Below are positions 34,285-42,708 of a DNA stretch of 64,000 nt, piece after piece. Source of the stretch: Vagococcus elongatus (lineage in GTDB: Bacteria; Bacillota; Bacilli; Lactobacillales; Vagococcaceae). The notes under the pieces were generated by a model. It was not told where the DNA came from, did no database searches, and worked only from the letters and a program-made list of their open reading frames with translations. Location: positions 58,342 through 122,341 of the forward strand of contig NZ_NGKA01000008.1 in assembly GCF_003987645.1 (NCBI RefSeq), in the 5' to 3' direction. The position numbers and the translations under genes are program-made. Every line of letters begins with the position of its first letter. Position 1 is the stretch's first letter.

Positions 34285-34521
34285 TTATTTTCCCTCCTGG
34301 ATAATTTCTTTATTTTCTTGACTATTTCCATCTACGATAATTTTTTCTTTTCGTCCAAGCTTGTACATTACACTCAATCCCATGTCGTTACCTTCGTACA
34401 CTGATCTGTAATGGTCGGCTAACATATCCGCCGTCATTATATCCCAACACATAGCAAGCTCTATTCCTTTGTGATTCTCTATATTATTATCCACCAACAT
34501 GAATTTATGTTTTCTTCTCAT
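34285..34521 (-). CDS. Hypothetical protein, 78 aa
   Basis: Short protein with hydrophobic centre (GIELAMCWDIMTADML) and charged C-terminus. Two bases from the next gene. Not recognised. Confidence 0.6.
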   Translation of the reverse strand: MRRKHKFMLVDNNIENHKGIELAMCWDIMTADMLADHYRSVYEGNDMGLSVMYKLGRKEKIIVDGNSQENKEIIQEGK

Positions 34522-34523
34522 GA

Positions 34524-34796
34524 TTAACTCCCTCTTTTCTTAATTTGTAATTTAGTTTTTAGCTTAAATGACTCGTAACTCTTCTGTCTAATTCTATCAG
34601 CAAAATCTCCTATGTGACTTGTAAGTGGTATCCAATTTCCCTCCTTAGTTAATCCATACATTGTAACATTTCCCTGCTGTAGTCTAAATTCCTCTCTCTT
34701 AACCCCTGCGAACTCGCATAACTCTTCTACCAGTCTTTTCTTTTCTTTATTCATTACTGACTGTGTAGTGAACTCAATTGACTCAAATTCAAACAT
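34524..34796 (-). CDS. Hypothetical protein, 90 aa
   Basis: Helix (KKRLVEELCEFAGV), then beta-like MYGLTKEGNWIPLT and a basic C-terminal helix (KLKTKLQIKKRGS). Packed 2 nt from its downstream neighbour. Confidence 0.6.
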   Translation of the reverse strand: MFEFESIEFTTQSVMNKEKKRLVEELCEFAGVKREEFRLQQGNVTMYGLTKEGNWIPLTSHIGDFADRIRQKSYESFKLKTKLQIKKRGS

Positions 34797-34810
34797 TTTC
34801 TATTCCTCCT

Positions 34811-35002
34811 TTATTTTTCATCCATAATTTCTTCAATTTCTGAAATCTCACCATCGCTATATCCTAGCTCGTTTAAATATTTTTTATCCTCTACACTAAG
34901 CTCTTCGCAACTTCCCAAGAATGAAAAACACTCATTAGTGATTGTTTCTGTTGTACTATTTTTGTCTACATCAAACCTCTTAAACCATGCTCTTAAACTC
35001 AT
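34811..35002 (-). CDS. Hypothetical acidic protein, 63 aa
   Basis: Basic first ten residues, then strongly acidic with a LSVEDKKYLNELGYSDGEISE stretch that could be a small helical bundle. AGGAGAGG site. Confidence 0.6.
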   Translation of the reverse strand: MSLRAWFKRFDVDKNSTTETITNECFSFLGSCEELSVEDKKYLNELGYSDGEISEIEEIMDEK

Positions 35003-35083
35003 ATTAACCTCTCCTTATTAAAAGTTTTTCTCCATAAGACACTCATAATATGAATGCCTTAGCAAAAATTCTTTTTATTCCTG

Positions 35084-35335
35084 TCATCTTTTATACTTTG
35101 AAGCAAAGATGACTTGCCCCATAAATTCGATATATTCTTCTCTCTTAAAGCCATCTATTTTAACTTCTACCTCGTGAGTTGAATCAAGTTGTTCCCTATC
35201 ATATAAGTTATTCTGTTGATAATTACCTATTAAATACTCTGTATTATCTCTTTTGATTCTCTTTTCTGGTTTAAAATAATTTTTCTCTGTTTCTGAATGA
35301 TAAACTAAATATGGTTTTTCTTTAAAAATCTTCAT
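35084..35335 (-). CDS. Hypothetical protein, 83 aa
   Basis: Tyr/Lys-rich, beta-like protein. The 80-nt gap below it holds a 10-bp G-U-containing hairpin and an A-rich AAAAAGAATTTTT element like those at other junctions of this operon. Confidence 0.58.
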   Translation of the reverse strand: MKIFKEKPYLVYHSETEKNYFKPEKRIKRDNTEYLIGNYQQNNLYDREQLDSTHEVEVKIDGFKREEYIEFMGQVIFASKYKR

Positions 35336-35377
35336 GATATATTCCTACTTTCTAAAATAATTGTTTTATCTACATTT

Positions 35378-35629
35378 CTATTCCACATCTTTTCTAAAAT
35401 TAACTATCATGTATTCAATCCATTGCTCTGGTGTGCTTCCGTATGTATATCCGTTGTAACTACACTGTTTCCACATATTAATACTTATATTTTGACTTAT
35501 TTCATTTTCTGTACAATTGTGTTCTTCCAACTTTTTATTTAGAATTTCCATATATTCATCTTCGGATACTTCGACTTTATAAGAGTCTCTTCCTGTTTCG
35601 TACTTTGACTTGATGACCTCTATTCTCAT
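35378..35629 (-). CDS. Hypothetical protein, 83 aa
   Basis: Helical (VSEDEYMEILNKKLEEHNCT) with a Tyr-rich centre (CSYNGYTYGSTPEQWIEY). No motif known. Confidence 0.58.
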   Translation of the reverse strand: MRIEVIKSKYETGRDSYKVEVSEDEYMEILNKKLEEHNCTENEISQNISINMWKQCSYNGYTYGSTPEQWIEYMIVNFRKDVE

Positions 35630-35677
35630 TTCAATTCCTCCAATAAATTCTTTTTATTTGTGTAATTTTTTATCTAG

Positions 35678-35875
35678 TTAAAATTCTATATTTGTACATA
35701 TCTCAAAAGCTTCATGATTAGTAAATTTATCCATTGCCCACTTTTGAAAAGAATAGATAGCTTCACTTTTTGTAATTAAACCTCTATCAAGTAAAGATTT
35801 TTCTTTATTGTATCTTTCATTAACCTCGCTATTCTCTGCTAAATCTAACAAGTGTGTAAAGTTATATTTTTCCAT
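35678..35875 (-). CDS. Hypothetical protein, 65 aa
   Basis: Helical protein with LGxxTKSEA-like turn (LLDRGLITKSEAIYSFQKW) reminiscent of small three-helix folds. AAAGGTGG site. Confidence 0.58.
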   Translation of the reverse strand: MEKYNFTHLLDLAENSEVNERYNKEKSLLDRGLITKSEAIYSFQKWAMDKFTNHEAFEICTNIEF

Positions 35876-35978
35876 TTCAATTCCACCTTTATTTTATTTT
35901 TCTTGATAAAAGAAATATTCTATCAATCGTGTTCGCTTTGTTCTGCGATTATTTCCGCCTTTAATTTTTATTTTTTTA

Positions 35979-36425
35979 TTAGTCTTCTTTTGAATTTTCA
36001 AAATCTTCGATTCGTTTCATTGCGATGTTTACTCCCACCAGTAACGCATTATCATTCTTGATTTGATCGACAGTCATTCCAAGTGCTTCAATAGCAGGAT
36101 CAGCGTCATAAGTATATCCATATTCATGGTTGTTTAGCTCGTACTCAAACATATCTGCGATATATCCTGTTCCGTCTTTATCTTCTGCGATATTTCTTTT
36201 TTCTTCTGCCCTTATCTCTTCAAACATTTTTTCATAAGCTTCTGCGTCAGTTTTTCTAATGATTCCTCCACCTGCAATTGATAACACTTTGTCTTTGTCG
36301 TCTTTTGTAAGGCCTAAATCATTCATTGCTTCCTCGAATTGTTTTTCATCAAAGAAGAATCTCATAGGAAATTCGTTTACTCGTTTTTGATGTCTGCTTT
36401 TCATTTCTGCGTATTTGTTAGTCAT
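35979..36425 (-). CDS. Conserved-looking acidic protein, 148 aa
   Basis: Start ATG 36425 is 8 nt after AAAGGTGG. Sequence elements 'EFPMRFFFDEKQFEEAM', 'LSIAGGGIIRKTD' and 'MFEYELNNHEYGYTYD' recall a small protein family of Firmicute mobile elements (DUF7659-like); I am not certain of the number. Function not known. Confidence 0.65.
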   Translation of the reverse strand: MTNKYAEMKSRHQKRVNEFPMRFFFDEKQFEEAMNDLGLTKDDKDKVLSIAGGGIIRKTDAEAYEKMFEEIRAEEKRNIAEDKDGTGYIADMFEYELNNHEYGYTYDADPAIEALGMTVDQIKNDNALLVGVNIAMKRIEDFENSKED

Positions 36426-36446
36426 TTTATTTTCCACCTTTATTTT

Positions 36447-36656
36447 TTAGTTTTTGTATTCTTTATATCTAAGTTCATATCCAATATTTTCCGATGTTTC
36501 TATGTACCACTGTTCGTGGTCTCGATAATTTTCTTTTGTTTCTGACTGACTAGCTAGGTTTTTCATAAAATTGTCGGCCGCTTCAAAGTCTTTATAATTT
36601 GTCGATGTTTGGCCGCTCATTGTTGATTTTATTATTACGGCATTTTCTAATTTCAT
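36447..36656 (-). CDS. Hypothetical protein, 69 aa
   Basis: Starts with a beta strand (NAVIIKSTMSG), then a helix and a Tyr/Glu-rich end. AAAGGAGACATC precedes the ATG. Not recognised. Confidence 0.6.
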   Translation of the reverse strand: MKLENAVIIKSTMSGQTSTNYKDFEAADNFMKNLASQSETKENYRDHEQWYIETSENIGYELRYKEYKN

Positions 36657-36738
36657 GATGTCTCCTTTCGATTTTTATTAACCTTGCTTATCACTGCGTT
36701 TCGCATTTAATAAAATTTCTTTTTATTTCTGACAATAA

Positions 36739-37104
36739 TTATTGCTGACCGACAATTACTTGTGGACGATTATTTAATTGGTATAACATTACTACTTGAT
36801 TAATATAAGACTTCTTCTTATCTAATTTATTAGCTACCTCTAATTGAGTTAGTCCATAAGATAATAGATGTCTAATGTCATTCGCTAGGTTTGACGTTTT
36901 GTTCTTTCCGTTTTCACTCATTCTTGTTGCTAAGGCCAAGTAAGCTGATAGATTATTGTTTTCGCCTTTTACATAAGATACTTCTGTAATAATTCCATTC
37001 TGCTCTAATCTCGCGATTGTCTTAAGTCCTCCAACAAATTTTCTGTTCTCATAAGTCACGTTGCCACCATTTAATTTTGTAATATCAAACCCTAAATTTT
37101 TCAT
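36739..37104 (-). CDS. HTH-containing protein, 121 aa
   Basis: Residues about 85-112, 'YGLTQLEVANKLDKKKSYIN', form a convincing helix-turn-helix like that of ParB/KorB-type or sigma-like DNA-binding proteins. The N-terminal 80 residues include YENRKFVGGLKTIARLEQNG, possibly a dimer domain. In the middle of the early operon it may regulate early or host transcription. Confidence 0.65.
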   Translation of the reverse strand: MKNLGFDITKLNGGNVTYENRKFVGGLKTIARLEQNGIITEVSYVKGENNNLSAYLALATRMSENGKNKTSNLANDIRHLLSYGLTQLEVANKLDKKKSYINQVVMLYQLNNRPQVIVGQQ

Positions 37105-37139
37105 TTTTCTTCCTCCTAAAATTTCTTTTTAATGCTGCC

Positions 37140-37295
37140 CTACATATTTGTGTATTTAACGTTTTCTCTAGCTCTCATAGTTAGATAAAATTCAATTTCA
37201 TCATCGTTGTAGCGTCCATCATAAATATCTGATAAGCCTATATTTGCTTTTCCTTTAACCTCTTCTGCAATTTCTTTCATTCTTTCCTGTGTCAT
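37140..37295 (-). CDS. Hypothetical protein, 51 aa
   Basis: CTAGGAGGAAATAAAG precedes ATG 37295; 51 codons (MTQERMKEIAEEVKGKANIG...) to TAG. Helical and charged with a 'LSDIYDGRYNDDEIEFYL' middle. It occupies an otherwise empty 200-nt gap. Confidence 0.65.
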   Translation of the reverse strand: MTQERMKEIAEEVKGKANIGLSDIYDGRYNDDEIEFYLTMRARENVKYTNM

Positions 37296-37307
37296 CTTTA
37301 TTTCCTC

Positions 37308-37505
37308 CTAGATTAATTTCTCTAATGATTTTTCTAATACTAAAGCTTCTACGTCGTCATATGTGTAGTCAGTTAGGAAAAATTCTAAATCTTGCTGACC
37401 ATCTGTCACACCGTCTAGCCACTTCTCAACAAACTCTCTTTCAAACGCGACTACCTTCTCGACACCTTTTTCTTCATAGTATAAAATTACTGGGTTTATA
37501 ATCAT
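37308..37505 (-). CDS. Hypothetical protein, 65 aa
   Basis: Start ATG 37505 follows the AAAAATTTTAGGAGG cassette; reading further upstream merely translates the cassette (KKILGGNK). N-terminal strand then acidic helix (DGQQDLEFFLTDYTYDDVEA). Confidence 0.6.
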   Translation of the reverse strand: MIINPVILYYEEKGVEKVVAFEREFVEKWLDGVTDGQQDLEFFLTDYTYDDVEALVLEKSLEKLI

Positions 37506-37578
37506 CTTGTTTCCTCCTAAAATTTTTTTAATTGCTCCATAGAACACTTAATTAATAAGTGCTCTAGCAACGATTAAA

Positions 37579-37595
37579 GATGTAAATACTTATGG
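37579..37595 (-). promoter_or_regulatory. CATAAG box without -10
   Basis: CCATAAGTATTTACATC, starting one base after a stop codon. Followed downstream by an 11-12 bp hairpin (about 37541-37568) and the next gene's ribosome cassette; no -10. Confidence 0.6.
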
Positions 37596-37596
37596 T

Positions 37597-37908
37597 TTAA
37601 TGTGTTGTTACTGATATTCCATGTAAGTCACTTGTAACGAACAGCGTATCGCAACCATAATACCCGCATACACTTTCAAAGATCCCAGCTGGCGTCTCTT
37701 CACTGAATAAGTTTGAATATAAATCTAACACCGATTCAAAACTTGCGTCGTAGTAGTATGTTTGACAATCGCTATCAACTTCATTAATTATCTCTTCGGC
37801 GTTGCCCGATGGTTTTCCAAGGCAATTCTTAATTGATTTTTTTAAATCTTCGTCTGTTATATCTTTTTCTTGGAAATACTGCTCTAGTCTCTCTTCAAAT
37901 GTTTTCAT
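37597..37908 (-). CDS. Hypothetical protein, 103 aa
   Basis: Start ATG 37908 is 8 nt from GGAGG; the ATG at 37914 is too close. Acidic, with YYDASFESVLDLYSNLF and CGYYGCDTLFV, the latter a possible small domain core. Not recognised. Confidence 0.6.
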   Translation of the reverse strand: MKTFEERLEQYFQEKDITDEDLKKSIKNCLGKPSGNAEEIINEVDSDCQTYYYDASFESVLDLYSNLFSEETPAGIFESVCGYYGCDTLFVTSDLHGISVTTH

Positions 37909-37933
37909 TTTCATTTCCTCCGATAATTTCTTT

Positions 37934-38191
37934 TTATTTTTGCCCTTTATAATTCATGTGTTCGTATCGCTTGCTCAAAACCTCGTCAGTATCTTTATTC
38001 ATACGCTTTTCAATCTCTTTGCCAAGCTTATTGTTTGATTCATCATCTAGTAATTGAAGCATCCAAGTTTGTCTGTTGTGAAGAGTATGATAATAATCTG
38101 CTTCTTGCTTCCTTTCTTTAAGTGCTGCGGCCATAACTACCACCGTTACTAATAAGATTCCTATCACTAACTTACTTGTATGTTTTTTCAT
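37934..38191 (-). CDS. Single-pass membrane protein, 85 aa
   Basis: Lys-rich N-terminus then a hydrophobic helix (residues 7-24, KLVIGILLVTVVVMAAAL) and a charged remainder that would lie outside the membrane if the positive-inside rule holds. Not recognised. Confidence 0.62.
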   Translation of the reverse strand: MKKHTSKLVIGILLVTVVVMAAALKERKQEADYYHTLHNRQTWMLQLLDDESNNKLGKEIEKRMNKDTDEVLSKRYEHMNYKGQK

Positions 38192-38229
38192 TTTTCTTCC
38201 TCCTAAATTTTCTTTTTTATTTGATAACT

Positions 38230-38607
38230 TTAAATTGAAATAACTACGAATGTTTTAAAGTTGGCTGGCGTACCATCTGTCAATTGGAATATGTTTAAAT
38301 AATCTTCTGCAAACTTCTCAACATCATTTAGATATTTTTCCCACTTACTCGCTACTGTTGTGTCATTATCTCCGTAGTAGTCAATGTATTCTTCTACTGT
38401 CATATCAATAGTTCTATCAAATTCTTTTCTTGCGTACCCTCTAGCAATTTTTTTTAATCCATCTTCTCCACAACACTCTTCAATAGCCTTCAATGCTGTG
38501 TCGTATATTAGTCCGTCGTACATAAATGACTCGTAAAACATCTGCTCATGATTCTTTCTAACATCTGCCAATTCTTCTTCTGATAAAAATTCTTTTACTG
38601 TTTTCAT
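38230..38607 (-). CDS. Hypothetical protein, 125 aa
   Basis: Helical acidic protein; the ATG shares one base with the upstream stop (TAATG). 'YIDYYGDNDTTVASKW' lies in the middle. No known family. Confidence 0.62.
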   Translation of the reverse strand: MKTVKEFLSEEELADVRKNHEQMFYESFMYDGLIYDTALKAIEECCGEDGLKKIARGYARKEFDRTIDMTVEEYIDYYGDNDTTVASKWEKYLNDVEKFAEDYLNIFQLTDGTPANFKTFVVISI

Positions 38608-39140
38608 TATTTTCTTCCGCCTTTAATTTTTTCTACAATCTCGTTCACTGCCGATTTCATAAGTTGATTGTCACTAAATAATTGCGACCAATAATGATAT
38701 GGACTATCTTCATCTTTCCAGGCCTTCATTACTGTGTCTGAATATCTAACACTTGTCACAAACTCACCATACTCATGTAGGTCACAATCTCCATCGATAG
38801 CTTCGTATCCTTCGTTGATAATGTCACCTTGAATGCCAACCATTTCTAATATGTATGAGATATCCTCTTGATTAAATTTATTTTCTAATGTTTCCATTTC
38901 CATTTCCTCCGCTTCATCTTCTCCGTTTATCCAAGCTACTGCTTTTTCTAATGTGTCAAATTCCTCTACGTTGCATTCTGAATAGGTTTCATTTATGACT
39001 CCTATAAAAATTTCTCCATCTTGGAAAATAAAGCTGCCTGTATTTTCGCTTGTAAATTCATAGCTTTCGTTATCCTGTCCTTTGCACCATTCATCTATAA
39101 TCTTGCTTCCAGTTTCTTTTTCGATAAGTTTGTAAGTCAT
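38607..39140 (-). CDS. Hypothetical acidic protein, 177 aa
   Basis: ATG 39140 chosen for 7-nt spacing to GGAGG. Strongly acidic (EDEAEEMEMETLE near residue 75) with a beta-like N-terminal half (SFIFQDGEIFIGVIN). Acidic composition would fit a DNA mimic, but this is only composition. Confidence 0.62.
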   Translation of the reverse strand: MTYKLIEKETGSKIIDEWCKGQDNESYEFTSENTGSFIFQDGEIFIGVINETYSECNVEEFDTLEKAVAWINGEDEAEEMEMETLENKFNQEDISYILEMVGIQGDIINEGYEAIDGDCDLHEYGEFVTSVRYSDTVMKAWKDEDSPYHYWSQLFSDNQLMKSAVNEIVEKIKGGRK

Positions 39141-39198
39141 TTCCATTCCTCCGATAATTTCTTTTAGTTGTTAAAATCATCATTTTATACAGTTGTCA

Positions 39199-39573
39199 TT
39201 AATCAAATTGCATATCAGTTATCCATTGGTCTATTGTGTCAATCAGTAAATTATAGTTAATAAACTCGGAATAATCATGGCTGTCAACAAACATCTTCCA
39301 GCTATCCTTTAAGTCACTTTCGCTGCCTCCGATTTCATTTTTATATTCTTTCTCATAAAAATCTTTAAAATCATCAATGTTTTTGCAATAAATATTGGCT
39401 GATTCTAATACGCTTAATGCGCTACAAATACATGTTACTTCAAACGACTCTTCAAATGTCTCTTTCTCCATTTCTCCTTTTAATGTTTTTGCATACTCTA
39501 TAATTTCACTTTCAGTCATGCTAGATTCTAATTTTGAAAAATCATCTAATACCTTATATTGCTTTTCTTTCAT
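39199..39573 (-). CDS. Hypothetical acidic protein, 124 aa
   Basis: Helical throughout, acidic, with LSVLESANIYCKNIDDFKDF in the centre. GGAGGAATT site within the shared cassette. Not recognised. Confidence 0.6.
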   Translation of the reverse strand: MKEKQYKVLDDFSKLESSMTESEIIEYAKTLKGEMEKETFEESFEVTCICSALSVLESANIYCKNIDDFKDFYEKEYKNEIGGSESDLKDSWKMFVDSHDYSEFINYNLLIDTIDQWITDMQFD

Positions 39574-39607
39574 TTTAATTCCTCCTAAAATTTCTTTTAT
39601 TCGTTAA

Positions 39608-39775
39608 CTACTCTTCGTCAAACTGACCAACAAGCCATTCATCACTGTAATATTTCAAATCTTCGTCACTTAATTTTGAGAAGTCCATATCGTCTTCTGT
39701 CTGTCCTTCGAATTGCCCATGTCCTCTCATAATTTCTAATCTTTCAATAATGTACTTTCTTTCTTCGATTCCCAT
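39608..39775 (-). CDS. Hypothetical protein, 55 aa
   Basis: Start ATG 39775 lies 7 nt after GGAGG; the longer frame upstream only translates the intergenic cassette and overlaps the previous gene. Very acidic C-terminus (DDMDFSKLSDEDLKYYSDEW). Confidence 0.58.
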   Translation of the reverse strand: MGIEERKYIIERLEIMRGHGQFEGQTEDDMDFSKLSDEDLKYYSDEWLVGQFDEE

Positions 39776-39800
39776 TTCATTTCCTCCTAAATTTTCTTTT

Positions 39801-40307
39801 TTACGCTGCTTTATAAATCGCTTCGCCGTTGCTAAATTGCGCAACCTTCAATAATGGCGTTGTATACTTGCCAATTAATTTAAGTAAACGTTTGTGGTGT
39901 GGTGTGTACTGTTCCAATAATTCAGCTTGTGTATCGTAGTATCCGTCAAGTAAATTGTCGGGATCGGTCTCTACAATTACTTGCACACCTGCATAGTACC
40001 CACTTTCAAGAGTTAACTCGGCTACAAGCTTATCTGTTTTGTTATAAACTTTTGCTGAATAATTTCCTTTTTCCTTTACTACTGTATAGCCGCGTTCTGT
40101 CAACCAATAGTTTAGGCCGCAACCGTCGTTAAACATTTCTCCACAATCCATTTCTTCATACATGTTAATTTCTTCCTGGATGGCTTCTTCTGTAATATCT
40201 GCCAATTCCCAGCCGTTTTCGATTAAATTTTCTTTTGCGTCTGACTCACTTATTTGTTGTAATACGAATATACCGTTCTCATGATTCCAAAAATTGTTAG
40301 TTGCCAT
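39801..40307 (-). CDS. Hypothetical protein, 168 aa
   Basis: Mixed alpha/beta. The region 'CGLNYWLTERGYTVVKEKGN' and 'AKVYNKTDKLVAELTLESG' looks like a beta-hairpin-rich domain. Its start lies 11 nt inside the upstream gene, whose last codons translate the ribosome cassette. Confidence 0.6.
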   Translation of the reverse strand: MATNNFWNHENGIFVLQQISESDAKENLIENGWELADITEEAIQEEINMYEEMDCGEMFNDGCGLNYWLTERGYTVVKEKGNYSAKVYNKTDKLVAELTLESGYYAGVQVIVETDPDNLLDGYYDTQAELLEQYTPHHKRLLKLIGKYTTPLLKVAQFSNGEAIYKAA

Positions 40308-40695
40308 TATTATTTCCTCCTAAAATTTCTTTTTTTGCTAAAAATTCTTTCGCGATTATGCCTTGTTGCTTAGCCACTTCGTAGTAATCATTTTCGTATT
40401 CTGTAATATACCCACAGGCTTCCGTAAATGTATAAGCAATTTTTAGTAGAAATTCGTCATCTTCACTGCTACCTAGCTTAAATGTACCCTCATCTTTATT
40501 TAATCTTTTTAAGTACCCTAAATCTATCAACTCGTCTAGGTAATCAAATTCGTGGTCTAGCATGTACTCTCTTGTACGACTCTTTACTTCTGTCTCAACT
40601 CCAATCTCGGTTTTATTCACTTCCTTTTCCCAAATTTCAAAATGATTACCTTTACTTAAGGCACTTTCAATTATTTTCTCTTTCAATGTCAACAT
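40297..40695 (-). CDS. Hypothetical protein, 132 aa
   Basis: Helical, acidic. Its last codons (KKEILGGNNNGN) are simply the AAAAAGAAATTTTAGGAGG cassette of the next gene read in frame, so the stop lies beyond the neighbour's start. A 29-bp hairpin occupies the gap upstream of this gene (40728-40816). Confidence 0.6.
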   Translation of the reverse strand: MLTLKEKIIESALSKGNHFEIWEKEVNKTEIGVETEVKSRTREYMLDHEFDYLDELIDLGYLKRLNKDEGTFKLGSSEDDEFLLKIAYTFTEACGYITEYENDYYEVAKQQGIIAKEFLAKKEILGGNNNGN

Positions 40696-40727
40696 TTTCT
40701 AATTCCTCCTAAAATTTCTTTTTATTT

Positions 40728-40816
40728 GTGTTAAATCACTTACTAGATTGTACGAATGGAAGTTTTTTTATTTTTCCTGTAGGAAGGTTCATACAATCTA
40801 GCAAGTGATTTAACAC
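40728..40816 (-). repeat. 29-bp RNA hairpin with alternative pairing, early operon leader element
   Basis: Arms at 40728-40756 and 40788-40816 pair over 29 bp in minus-strand RNA; the only two imperfections become G-U pairs there, while plus-strand RNA would have A-C mismatches. A competing 7-bp hairpin (GCAAGTG/CACTTGC) forms with the sequence just upstream, so the two folds exclude each other. It precedes the AGGAGG cassette of the next gene. Could be an attenuator, a processing site or a stability element. Confidence 0.75.
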
Positions 40817-40820
40817 TTGC

Positions 40821-41129
40821 TTATTCCATTTCTGGAAAATACTCTTGATATAATTTATCTGATATGTAACCACTATGAGCGAATAGAAATTTTCTTCCTT
40901 GCGTTGCCGTTTGTTCGCTATCAAGTTTTTTATTTTCTAGCATAATATCGCCATCTTTATTTTTCCCGATATACTCTGCATTTAATACGCCGTCATACTC
41001 TTTTAGTGCCGATTCACTAACTTTTACTTGATTGAAGTGAAAGCTGCACTCATTCCAAAAGTTGTGACCATTTAAAATCAATTCGCCGTCATAGTATTCT
41101 GTTGTCGCCATTAATTCATGTAATTTCAT
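40821..41129 (-). CDS. Hypothetical protein, 102 aa
   Basis: Beta-like with 'YYDGELILNGHNFWNECSFHF' near the N-terminus. No motif recognised. Stop TAA is immediately followed by the large hairpin element. Confidence 0.6.
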   Translation of the reverse strand: MKLHELMATTEYYDGELILNGHNFWNECSFHFNQVKVSESALKEYDGVLNAEYIGKNKDGDIMLENKKLDSEQTATQGRKFLFAHSGYISDKLYQEYFPEME

Positions 41130-41174
41130 TTTTAATTCCTCCGATTTTTATTAGGTAAAATTTCTTTTTTGTCC

Positions 41175-41191
41175 GATGTAAATACTTATGC
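41175..41191 (-). promoter_or_regulatory. CATAAG box spanning a stop codon
   Basis: GCATAAGTATTTACATC on the minus strand; the TAA inside CATAAG is the stop of the gene at 41186-41752. No -10 downstream. Confidence 0.6.
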
Positions 41192-41752
41192 TTCTGTATA
41201 GAAACAAGGGAAGTCACAATCGTCTACTGCTTCACTCATTAATTCATCAAGTTTTTCGTCACTTAATTTTTTTAATTCCTCTTCCGTCCATTGTTCGTTT
41301 CCGCCATACTCTTTCCACCAATCTTCTAAAGCGTAGATATGCCAGTCTCTATCCGTAGGGAATTTTTTTCTAAAGCAATCGCCGTTACATAAATAATCGC
41401 CATCTGCATATCTAAACATTCCTTCGCCACTTGTAAAGTGATGTCCGCATTCGTCACAGTGTTGGTACACATGACCGTCTTCATCTAAAAGCTCGCGAAC
41501 CCAATCTAAAATTTCTTTTAATCCCGACACAGGTTCAATATTATTTTTTCCTCCAGTCGTTTGTTCTCCTTGGTATGCCTTGCCAAAACAATCAATTAGC
41601 CAATAACTAACACCCATTGCTTTAAATTCTTTTTTCTCATGAAAATCTCTAATAAGTTCGCAAGCTTCATACATTTTTCCGTCATTACCTAAGATGTTTA
41701 TTGTTCCTTCAAATTCCACCATTAATTCGATAAGTGCTCTTAATTCTTTCAT
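41186..41752 (-). CDS. Zinc-binding hypothetical protein, 188 aa
   Basis: HCDECGHHFTSGEGMF around residue 110 and YLCNGDCF near 130 give a C-x2-C...C-x3-C zinc site with flanking His. N-terminal third is helical; C-terminus is acidic. Family not recognised. Confidence 0.65.
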   Translation of the reverse strand: MKELRALIELMVEFEGTINILGNDGKMYEACELIRDFHEKKEFKAMGVSYWLIDCFGKAYQGEQTTGGKNNIEPVSGLKEILDWVRELLDEDGHVYQHCDECGHHFTSGEGMFRYADGDYLCNGDCFRKKFPTDRDWHIYALEDWWKEYGGNEQWTEEELKKLSDEKLDELMSEAVDDCDFPCFYTEA

Positions 41753-41790
41753 TTTCTATTTCCTCCTAAAATTTCTTTTTATTCGTGATA

Positions 41791-41982
41791 TTAGTTATTT
41801 TCTTGCAATGTTCTTATTTCAGCTAAAATTTCTTTTTGAGTGTAGGCATGAGCCGTTTGGCAGCCAGTCGCACCGAATATATAGCCATCTTTACAATAAG
41901 CCCAATAACCATCGCCATCATGTATTTCATCAATAAAATCTGCATATTTTTTAGGTACTTTAATTTTTGTCGGGTTTTTCAT
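41791..41982 (-). CDS. Hypothetical protein, 63 aa
   Basis: Contains DGDGYWAYCKDGYIF, a Gly/Tyr-rich beta hairpin motif, then a helix. An 11-bp hairpin (TTTTAGGCAAG and complement, about 42002-42040) precedes its ribosome site. Confidence 0.58.
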   Translation of the reverse strand: MKNPTKIKVPKKYADFIDEIHDGDGYWAYCKDGYIFGATGCQTAHAYTQKEILAEIRTLQENN

Positions 41983-42056
41983 TTTAATTTTCTCCTTTTA
42001 TTTTAGGCAAGCGTTCCTGTTTGTCACTTGCCTAAAATTTCTTTTTATTCGTGATA

Positions 42057-42416
42057 TTAGTTATTCCAATCAAAATCCCATGTTACGATATTAGGGTATT
42101 TTTCCTTGCTATTGTTAAATAATTTTTTTGCATTCGATTCTGTTTTCCCAACTAGGTAGCCATCTTGATAATATTTAGTTTCATCAAGAGAAAATTCGGG
42201 TGATATATTATATTCATTTTTTGGTGTCACTAATATATCAAAGTCGCCATTGTCAATATCCCAATATTCTACCTTTACTTTTTCCGTTTCGATTACTTGA
42301 TATGATACGTCATTTTTTTGCTTATTATTACTTGCTTCCGTTCTGCTTACAATTGCATTCACTGATAAACCTAATCCGAATGATACAATAATCCCTACAA
42401 TATTTCTGATTTTCAT
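42057..42416 (-). CDS. Signal-anchored or secreted small protein, 119 aa
   Basis: Start ATG 42416 lies one base after the upstream stop. Basic start then hydrophobic stretch (IVGIIVSFGLGLSVNAIV, residues 5-22) followed by polar residues, i.e. a signal peptide or anchor; the remainder is acidic and aromatic. Function unknown. Confidence 0.62.
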   Translation of the reverse strand: MKIRNIVGIIVSFGLGLSVNAIVSRTEASNNKQKNDVSYQVIETEKVKVEYWDIDNGDFDILVTPKNEYNISPEFSLDETKYYQDGYLVGKTESNAKKLFNNSKEKYPNIVTWDFDWNN

Positions 42417-42417
42417 A

Positions 42418-42660
42418 TTAAGCCACCGATCCTTGTCTTTCTCTTCTTTCAACTTTGCGTTTTCTATAGAATGCTAGTAGTGATACGATTGATATAATAA
42501 AGACTGGCAATGATACGATAATTGTTACGAATGCTAAAAAGCACTCTTTTTTAGATTGTTTGCGTTGTCTAACGATTCGATAAGCGATATTATAGCCGTT
42601 CGCGATTCCTACGATTGTATATAGTGCGATTAAGTTTGATAACATGAATATTTTAATCAT
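42418..42660 (-). CDS. Two-helix membrane protein, 80 aa
   Basis: Hydrophobic helices at about residues 5-22 and 42-63 joined by a basic loop (YRIVRQRKQSKKE), ending in a basic tail. Start ATG 42660 has TTGGAGGAACTCAAA. It follows an 8-bp hairpin (AGGGAAGG/CCTTCCCT, 42681-42700). Confidence 0.62.
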   Translation of the reverse strand: MIKIFMLSNLIALYTIVGIANGYNIAYRIVRQRKQSKKECFLAFVTIIVSLPVFIISIVSLLAFYRKRKVERRERQGSVA

Positions 42661-42708
42661 TTTGAGTTCCTCCAATTATTAAGGGAAGGAAGTCCTTCCC
42701 TAGTCCGA

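Noticed and set aside
40736..40924. 62-codon leftward frame across the 29-bp hairpin
   Set aside because: It overlaps the end of a better gene (40821-41129), has no ribosome site, and is explained by the structured intergenic element.
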